DNA of 64,000 nucleotides, taken from Acanthosoma haemorrhoidale (taxonomy: Eukaryota > Arthropoda > Insecta > Hemiptera > Acanthosomatidae). Positions within the stretch are counted from its first letter, which is position 1. The number at the start of each line of letters is the position of its first letter. A program made the position numbers and the translations under genes. This document shows, one piece after another, positions 57,045 through 64,000 of the stretch. Under the pieces are notes generated by a model. That model had not been told where the DNA came from. It saw nothing but the letters and a program-made list of their open reading frames with translations, and made no database searches. The stretch covers positions 104,038,509-104,102,508 of the forward strand of contig OV884015.1 in NCBI GenBank assembly GCA_930367205.1, given 5' to 3'.

Positions 57045-57700
57045 TTCTTGACTGTGCTAAAATTACAATCTGCCTTATTAGGCAATAAGTAATTGAGATA
57101 AATGTTCTCATTCATACAGTATTTACAAACAGCTCAGAGGCCTGTTTCACATGCACCTCCCTCGCATGAGTGGCGGAGTTCAATGACTGTGCTAGGGGAT
57201 TAGGGTGGTTGGATAGGTTACTATGGAATTTCATGAACTTGGAAGGGATGAGTTCAAGAATGTAAGGTGTATTAAGATCGTTATGAAGGGTTTTGTTGCT
57301 CACGTAATAAGGGGTATTTACTAATGTTCTCAGAACTTTTGATTGAAAGGATTGGATACGCTTGATGTTCGACTTTTTTGCTGTCCCCATAGCTCTATTC
57401 CGAATGTCCAGATTGGCTTAAGTAGTTAGTAGTTTGTAGATTAGTAATTTATTTTCTATTGAGAGATGGGATGTCCTTTGATGTTGTCTGTACAGTTGTC
57501 CAAAACGTCTATTTAGTTCTTGTCTTTTTAGCCTCGTGTGTGGGTTCCGTGTCAGTCGTTTGTCGAGATGAAAGCCTAAGTACCGTACTGTCTCAGACAC
57601 AGGGAGAGGAATAGAATGTAAAAAGACTAGCGGACAGGACACGATAGAGGGTGATGGTAATGTGGGAACATTTTGCTTCATTAACTTTGATCCACCATTG
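57045..57700 (-). mobile_element. LINE-J 5'-truncated copy (copy K)
   Basis: Reverse copy with most of the ORF2 C-terminus absent from copy D: minus-strand LSIENKLLIYK, then IQSFQSKVLRTLVNTPYYVS, HNDLNTPYILELIPSKFMKF and HPNPLAQSLN. The 3' UTR has an internal deletion of the central part; the tail hairpin is CTGCCTTATTAGGCAAT. Frameshifts break it. Confidence 0.9.
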
Positions 57701-60027
57701 GTACAAATTAAATCACGACTATGGTGTAGTTGACAGTGAAGAGGATAAAGACAAGCCTAGAGTGTGGGGTGTGTATAAATGTGCTGTTTAATTCTACCTG
57801 GGGTAAAGAGGGTGGGGTTCAAGAGGTTTGTATGTTCCTCTGGGAGTATTCCATCAGCTGCAGATTCTACCTGAAGTAGGCACATCCAAGGATTATTGGC
57901 TACAGTGTATGTAGGATTAACTGTTTTATACACGTGTGAGTCAAATGCCAAAAAATGTTTTGTTTTTTTTTAAAAACAAGTTTTTTATAATAATTTTCTC
58001 CCCATTAACTTCTTTAAAGCGTTAAATTTCCAGAGTATACTTCTTTTTTTAATAACCATCTAAGAACCGCAGTAGCAATTATTCTCAAAAAATTTGTAAA
58101 CTGCCAAAAAAACTTTCATTTCCAATAAGCTTTCGGATCGAATACACGAAATTGTTATGAGAATTCAAATTTAAGAAGGAATGTATGTGAGAATGAGAAA
58201 AAAGAAAGTTACTCCGCTGCTCTTACACATAAATAGTTTTTACAAGATAAGTCGAACACATGGTATTGTTTCCAATTAGTATTGCCTATTGTTTATTGCT
58301 AGACATGTGCTTTGTAGCAACAAAAATAATAGTTAACATAAAATAAAGAATATTAGCATTAAAGAGGTTCTGTCTGTATCTTAATAATAGGTTAATAAAA
58401 CAATTTCTAATAAAATATTTTATTAATCACGTTTCATCTATTTATTAATACTTTGAACGCTACTAAATACGTGACCTGGGAACTATTATAGACCCGTGAC
58501 CGTAAACGAAGCTCAGTCTCACACACCCATCACACTATATATTGTGTATATAGGACATTAAGATGCCCTGAATTTTTGATTTTCTTAACTTAACCACCTA
58601 TAATTTTAATTTTGATTAATTTAAAATTCCTTTGGCCAATGATCGTGGGCCAGGTGGCGTTGAGGAGAGAATGGTTAGTTCACGGCTATCCTTGAGTGAG
58701 ATACGTAATCCCTTTCATAGCGACCGGTTATTTTTAAATTATCGATGATTATAATTATACTACGAAATAAATAATATTTGTACAATTAACATAGTGGTGG
58801 GGGTCGCTTCAAGAAAAAACACTGTAGATGAAGAATCATTTGACTCACAGACGAACAGAAAATCAAAATAGGAAACGAGGTATGTTACAATGGGTGGGTG
58901 TGTGTGTGTGTGTGTGACATGAATAACAAATGCAACTGTTATCAAATACAAAGGAACCCATCCAATATTACAATGCGAGTTGCGCATGCGCTAATTATCA
59001 ATTGACATCAGAGCATGTCACTCCATAATTAATTTCTACCTAAAACATTAATCAGGGATAATTATCTTGGGGAAGCTGTGGAGGGAGTTGTTTTCTCGTT
59101 ATATGCGTCAGTAATCGGACAAGAGTCAATTAAATATTGAATGAGCATTTATGACCGCAGTGACCAGCGAGTAGACAGTAGGGAAACGCAATCATTTATC
59201 AACTGACAGCAGGAAGGGCATCACAAAGGGTTAGGTTATACTGAAGCAGCGCTGGGAATCGACTTCCCGGACTACGTTATTGTTATTGTCAATTATCTCA
59301 AAGGTATTTACTTTTATTCGACGTTAAGAAATTTGAATGTACCTCACTGGCAGGCAAGTGTTATCATATTATGTTACTATTATTGTATAAGACATAAAAT
59401 CTATTAGCCCCTCATTGGCTTTCGCTCTCTGAGTTAGACCTGCCAAGGGAAGTTAAGTTCTTCTTCAACGTGCTGAGTGGAGAGAGGCCTGTTTTTTTTT
59501 TGTTTTGTTTTTTTGGTTATTCAAACTTTTACCTCGAGTGCCCCTTAACAGTTTACGTTAGCAGTTTGCTTGCAGCCTACTCTTTGCCTTTCTTCCCAAT
59601 TCCTCAACTCCTTACGAAAGCTGAAGCTCGGCCCATTCCCCATATGGTTTTCCAGATACATCAAGCCTTATTGCTTATACTTTATTTCATTTTTACGTTT
59701 TTGTTGTTTTCTAACTTTCTTTTTTGTGTTCATCAACGTTGAACCCAAAAGCCTCTCAGAGGACAAGTCAATCAGTCAGCTAATTGACCATAAGACTTTA
59801 GCATCTTAATTCTTTATGAACGCCTATTACTTAAGCGGCCAAGATAAATGAATACTTGACGCAGCACTTCGTGAAGAGGTAGGCTTTTGCCATATGTCCA
59901 TAAGTGCTAAGCGGGATTAGTGCTAGACTGTTAGCTCTCAACCTTAATTTATTTATAAGCCGTTTTTCAATTATTCTACTGGGGCATATGTGCCTCAAAG
60001 GTCTTCTTTATATATACCATAGTGATC
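57701..60027. other. Intergenic DNA without recognised gene
   Basis: Contains a (GT)n microsatellite at about 58896-58916. No frame above 90 codons has support. Confidence 0.4.
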
Positions 60028-60582
60028 GAAATTTAGAGATAATTATATACAATTATAGATCCTCAGGCAAATCTATTTACAAATTATTTTTGTATTTCCT
60101 GTAGCGTCGCTACATTATATACAGGTTTTGTTATTTTATAAAAATTATATAATGAATAAACAAGTATAATGATATACATTATACGTGACTGGACTAAACT
60201 GACTAGTAAAGGTGATGGGGCTCACCTTCTTGATCAAAATTAAAACTAACTTGCATACTAATTCTGAACCTAATTTTTACCCGACAGTCTGTTGCCATCG
60301 ATGCGGGAGGGGTGGTTAGGTCATAGTGTTAAACACTGGGTTGGTTAGGTGCTGCAACGAGTCAAAAAACTTGATGTGCAGATGAACTCACCCAACGACG
60401 GCACACCAAGCAACGGGTGCAGGTCAGCGTTCTTCAAACTCTCGAGAGAGGAATGTCGGACCACTTTTCGCATGATCCCATTCTGGAAATGTTGGAGGCA
60501 TTTGGGTGTATTGTCAGTCAGGTGGGTAAATAGCGGGGCAGCGTACAGCAGAACTGGCCGGAGGACACGTTTATATATCATC
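60028..60582 (-). mobile_element. LINE-2 5'-truncated copy (copy 5)
   Basis: Reverse copy with 3' UTR hairpin (CTGTAGCGTCGCTAC near 60099) and ORF2 codons VLRPVLLYAAPLFTHLTDN, FQNGIMRKVVRHSSLE and LLGVPSLGEF on the minus strand. Confidence 0.88.
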
Positions 60583-61065
60583 CTCCTCGTCTGTTATTCC
60601 AGGAACCTCTTATAAGATCACACAATGCAAAACAAATATTCTCGTTGTGGCGTCGTAGTAGTATGTGTATATTATAAAATAAAACGCCTTCTGTGTTTCT
60701 CCGCAGCTTTATTGATTTTTTTCTCGAACGTTCTAGACTAACTAGACCTTTATCATCTAAAATAACTAATGTATACTAACTAATTTCCCATAAAACTCTA
60801 GGATAATTTTACATGAGGTTTTCTCCTTTAATGCATTTGCATGCATAAATGACTAAGTGCTTTCCAGGTTGACGGTCAAAGAGAAGTCCAGCCTGAACAA
60901 TCCAATCAGCTTCGTGGAATTTAGAAATTTCCTCAGTTCGTTATTGATCGCCTTCCTCATCACTCAATACTAATGAAATTTCCGAGGAAAATTGACAACT
61001 GCGTCAAATATTCTTAAACTTTTTCTACAGTCAAGTAAACTATTTTTTTTTTGTGTTTTTTTTTT

Positions 61066-61187
61066 TCGAAAGCCCCTTTAAACTTACAGACAACCATATA
61101 TTATTATAGATCCTCAGGTGAATCCATTTACAAATTATTCTGTATTTCCTGTAGCATCACTACATTATATACAGGTTTTGTTACATA
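61066..61187 (-). mobile_element. LINE-2 3' tail (copy 6)
   Basis: AGCCCCTTTAAACTTACAG to ATACAGGTTTTGTTA is the last roughly 120 bp of LINE-2 in reverse, with hairpin form CTGTAGCATCACTAC. It abuts the following minisatellite. Confidence 0.8.
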
Positions 61188-61204
61188 GTTTACCTTTTAC
61201 TAAA

Positions 61205-61541
61205 GTAAACTATGTTGTACAGTAATGATCTCATTCATGAATGAAAGTAAACTATGTTGTACAGTAATGATCTCATTCATGAATGAAAGTAAACTATATT
61301 GTGCAGTAATGATCTCATTCATGAATGAAAGTAAACTATGTTGTACAGTAATGATATCATTCATGAATGAAAGTAAACTATGTTGTACAGTAATGATCTC
61401 ATTCATGAATGAAAGTAAACTATGTTGTGCAGTAATGATCTCATTCATGAATGAAAGTAAACTATGTTGTACAATAATGATCTCATTCATGAATGAAAGT
61501 AAATTATGTTGTACAATAATGATCTCATTCATGAATGAAAG
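61205..61541. repeat. 42-bp minisatellite, eight copies, open on both strands
   Basis: Eight units around GTAAACTATGTTGTACAGTA and ATGATCTCATTCATGAATGA. Since 42 is a multiple of three and the unit lacks stops in one frame per strand, both strands encode 14-residue repeats (MISFMNESKLCCTV forward, MNEIITVQHSLLSF reverse). Each unit contains the palindrome TCATTCATGAATGA. Confidence 0.95.
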
Positions 61542-62359
61542 GAAATGTTCCCTTGTTCATGGAGAACAAGCAAGTCGGCCTAGCACGGACCTCTCACTGC
61601 CTTTATGCCAGATTCTATTATTGTTATTCCAGGTATCTACTCATTCTTTTCGCGATGCCGAGTCTACCCAAGACAGACCCATATCCAACGAAAACATCCT
61701 TAGGGGTGACTGTTGTCCGTGGCTAAAAGTCAACCCAAAACATCTCTATCATTTGTCATTGGTCAAGATGTCTAAGACCTCTTCTGAGAACGTTCTACTG
61801 ATCCGTTGACCCCCAGCTGACTTTAAAACACCTAATGATCTAGGACAATGTCATTTCGTCAATTTAGCACATCTGCATTTGTAAGGGTAGGTAATTTTGA
61901 AATTGAAAGTGTAAATCAAACAACACGTATTTTGGCTAAAATATAATAGAAAACAAAATGTTACGATTCCTCAAGTCTATCAATTAGGGGTTGAGAAAAC
62001 ATTCACTGAGGACTTTAAGAATTTTTTTTTTGTCAATGTTTTAAATATTTAGGTTTTTTTTTTCATACGGTCAAATTTTTCAGACGACGTGACTGATTTT
62101 ACAAATAATATAAAATATTGTTCCTGAAATATACAGAATAGTTTTATTTTTTGTTCAATCATTTAGTTATTAAACTGGTTATTCGTCGCTCCTCAGCCCT
62201 CCAGATCTTTAAATACAGATTTTAGCAATGCCTAACTTCATTTGAGTTTAGTTAACTTACACACACTATATCATCCGTAAGGTAATTTTTTCCTCCCTCT
62301 AATTCAATCTATTTAAGCACACTCTTTATTTTTCATCCAATTTCGTAAATATTGGTTTC
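61542..62359. other. Intergenic DNA without recognised gene
   Basis: A forward frame runs from the minisatellite to 61809 with no recognised domain. The rest is AT-rich. Confidence 0.4.
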
Positions 62360-63395
62360 GTTCTTGAAGAACAGATCGGCAGGTGGGTGATTGCCTCTCT
62401 AACCCATTCCCTCTGACTTGTGGAGTTCCTCAAGGTGCGGTTCTGTCTCCGGTTCTTTTCAGTTGTTGGGACAAACTATCAGAAATCTACTGTAAAGCAG
62501 CATGAGTGCACAAAGAGCTCTTACACAGGCCGAGTCAGTTTGTAACGTTATCAGTGACAGACTGGGCATGTTAAACATCAGCGTAAACGCCGGGAAGACC
62601 GACTGCGTAATCTTCTCCCTCCAAAAGGCGAAAAAATCCTTGCCAAAATCGTATAGTATGGGAGGGCAAGAGAACTCACCAGCTTTCTCAATGCACTATT
62701 TGGGTATAAAAATGGATAGGCATCTCCATTTCTCTACTCATTTTAGTAATAAAATAGAAAAAGTACGACAAAGGTCTTACCGGCTATCGCACTTGCTAAC
62801 TTCACCTAACCTGTCGCTTCGTCTCAAACTGATGATATATAAATGTGTCCTCCGGCCAGCTCTGCTGTGCGGTGCTCCGCTATTTACCCACTTGACTGAC
62901 AATACAGCCAGATGTATCCAACACTTCCAGAATGGAATCATGCGAAAAGTGGTCCGACATACCTCTTTCGAGAGGTTGAAGAACGCTAAGCTGCACCCGT
63001 TGCTTGGTGTGCCGTCGGTGGGTGAGTTCATCCGCCGGAGACACATCAATTTTTTTTACTCGTTGCAGCACCTAACCAACCCAGTGTTCAACACTATGAC
63101 CCCACTACCCTTCCCGCATTGATGGCAACAGACTGTTGGGGAAAAATTAGGTTGAGAATCAGTATGTAAGTTAGTTTTAGGTTTGATCAAGAAGGTGAGC
63201 CCCATCACCTTTATTAGTCAGCCCTTTACCTTCATTTACTTGTTTATTCCATTATAAACTTTTATAAAATAACAAAACCTGTATATAATGTAGTGATGCT
63301 ACAGGAAATACAAAAATAATTTGTAAATAGATTCGCCTGAGGACCTATAATTATATATATTTATCTGTAAATTTAAAGGGGCTGTGAAAGAAGAA
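62360..63395 (+). mobile_element. LINE-2 5'-truncated copy with longest ORF2 remnant (copy 7)
   Basis: Near 62411-62460 it encodes LTCGVPQGAVLSPVLFS, the RT motif before the catalytic loop. The catalytic FADD region is deleted, and a 206-codon frame (62502-63122) continues with SAQRALTQAESVCNVISDRL, VNAGKTDCVIFSLQKAKKSL, SMHYLGIKMDR, LSHLLTSPNLSLRLKL, LLCGAPLFTHLTDNTAR, FQNGIMRKVVRHTSFERL and LLGVPSVGEF. The 3' UTR ends near AAAGGGGCTGTGAAAG. This is the C-terminal region of a Jockey-like LINE ORF2; the copy is inactive. Confidence 0.88.
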
Positions 63396-63760
63396 AAAAA
63401 CAAAAAAACAGGATCGAAACGAGAATAAGAGAATAATTAAACTGTTCGATTGGTCAATTGCCTGATCCGTCAGGGTGTAACCATGGTGCTTCCAAACCAT
63501 GGTGCTTAGCATTGACCAGTTCCTCCAGTTCTCCATAATCTAGCATGCCTTTTCAGATTGTTTGGAAAGTGAGAAATTCCCTAAAAGAAACAAAAGTACG
63601 TAAATATAAAAACAAAAACAATAAATTGATTTGAAATAAACACACGTAAGTTGATTATTTTTTACCTTTTACACATTCTTAACTGCCCAGAATAAACATC
63701 TTATTTTCATTTCAACAGCTTACATCTAACAACTGATTTACACCAGCGAGCCAACATACA
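63396..63760. other. Intergenic DNA upstream of the last exon
   Basis: AT-rich with a small direct repeat of CCATGGTGCTT (63481 and 63498). No gene recognised. Confidence 0.4.
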
Positions 63761-63900
63761 GACGGTCTCCCCCTACCAGTTCGTGAGTACAGCCTCCTCC
63801 TTAAAGGAAGGACAGTGGAGGGGGTAGTGAGTGGGAGGAGCCGGGGCCGGCAGTCGCGCTGGGTTCCGCAGTGAGTCGCCATGTAACCTCTCCGCCAACC
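63761..63900 (+). promoter_or_regulatory. GC-rich promoter-like and 5' UTR tract
   Basis: A sharp rise in GC content directly before a signal-peptide exon. No TATA box is evident. An ATG at 63881 is followed at once by a stop, a minimal upstream frame. Confidence 0.5.
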
Positions 63901-63940
63901 ATGATCTGCCTCTTCTTCACTGCTGCAGTCGTCCTCAACT
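63901..63940 (+). CDS. First coding exon (signal peptide) of an unidentified secreted-protein gene, partial
   Basis: ATG at 63901 in the context CCAACCATGA opens MICLFFTAAVVLN, a typical short signal peptide core, and meets a good donor CT|GTGAGT at 63941, leaving one base of the next codon. The gene continues past the window, so product and family are unknown. The short ATG just upstream (63881) is terminated immediately, which supports 63901 as the start. The phase (1) differs from that required by the tandem paralogues at 7-13 kb, so it is not obviously a relative. Confidence 0.55.
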
Positions 63941-64000
63941 GTGAGTCCACTTCCTTTACGCTCTATACTGGGATAGGATCCCGGGGGTCCCGGGGAGTCG

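Noticed and set aside
61225..61809. 194-codon forward frame and 110-codon reverse frame
   Set aside because: Both are products of the 42-bp tandem array. No start context, splice sites or domain support a gene.

Overview
This window is nuclear DNA from an animal, almost certainly an arthropod and probably an insect. It is AT-rich, its genes carry introns with GT-AG borders, and it is packed with Jockey-clade LINEs, Tc1/mariner DNA transposons, solo LTRs and minisatellites. A hemipteran with a large, repeat-rich genome would fit, but that is a guess. No bacterial features are present.

Region 1 (1-7.0 kb) is a repeat graveyard: a solo LTR with a 5-bp target duplication, a Jockey-family fragment with a 13-bp target duplication, a decayed Tc1 transposase, a fragment of a second LINE family ending in a perfect 20-bp foldback, and a six-unit minisatellite.

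Region 2 (7.0-12.9 kb) holds the most intriguing genes. Two tandem plus-strand paralogues each have one long last coding exon (about 809 and 739 codons). Both start at the same codon phase, open with a signal-peptide-like segment and a short charged, coiled-coil-like block, continue into a Ser/Thr-rich region, and end with a shared IFILDP motif. The second also carries twelve 12-residue repeats. I do not recognise the family.

Region 3 (12.9-19.8 kb) is gene-poor. It contains a duplicated 280-bp repeat, a T-run-headed repeat, and an internally deleted mariner-type element inserted with TA duplication into a small tandem repeat.

Region 4 (19.8-39.7 kb) is an axonemal dynein intermediate chain gene of the DNAI1 type, in twelve phase-compatible exons. 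The second exon contains an apparent one-base deletion in a C-run. Its introns hold a Jockey element with nearly complete ORF2, two LTR copies, a 2-kb minisatellite beginning at a splice donor, and a 26-bp minisatellite.

Region 5 (39.7-64 kb) has no complete gene. It holds solo LTRs (two with 5-bp duplications), many 5'-truncated LINE copies, a hAT-like remnant, a 42-bp minisatellite open on both strands, and tRNA-like sequences. At the very end is a GC-rich promoter-like tract with the first coding exon (signal peptide) of a gene that continues beyond the window.

The three genic pieces share no evident pathway. The dynein gene would act in sperm flagella and ciliated sensory neurons; the tandem paralogues and the last exon look secreted.
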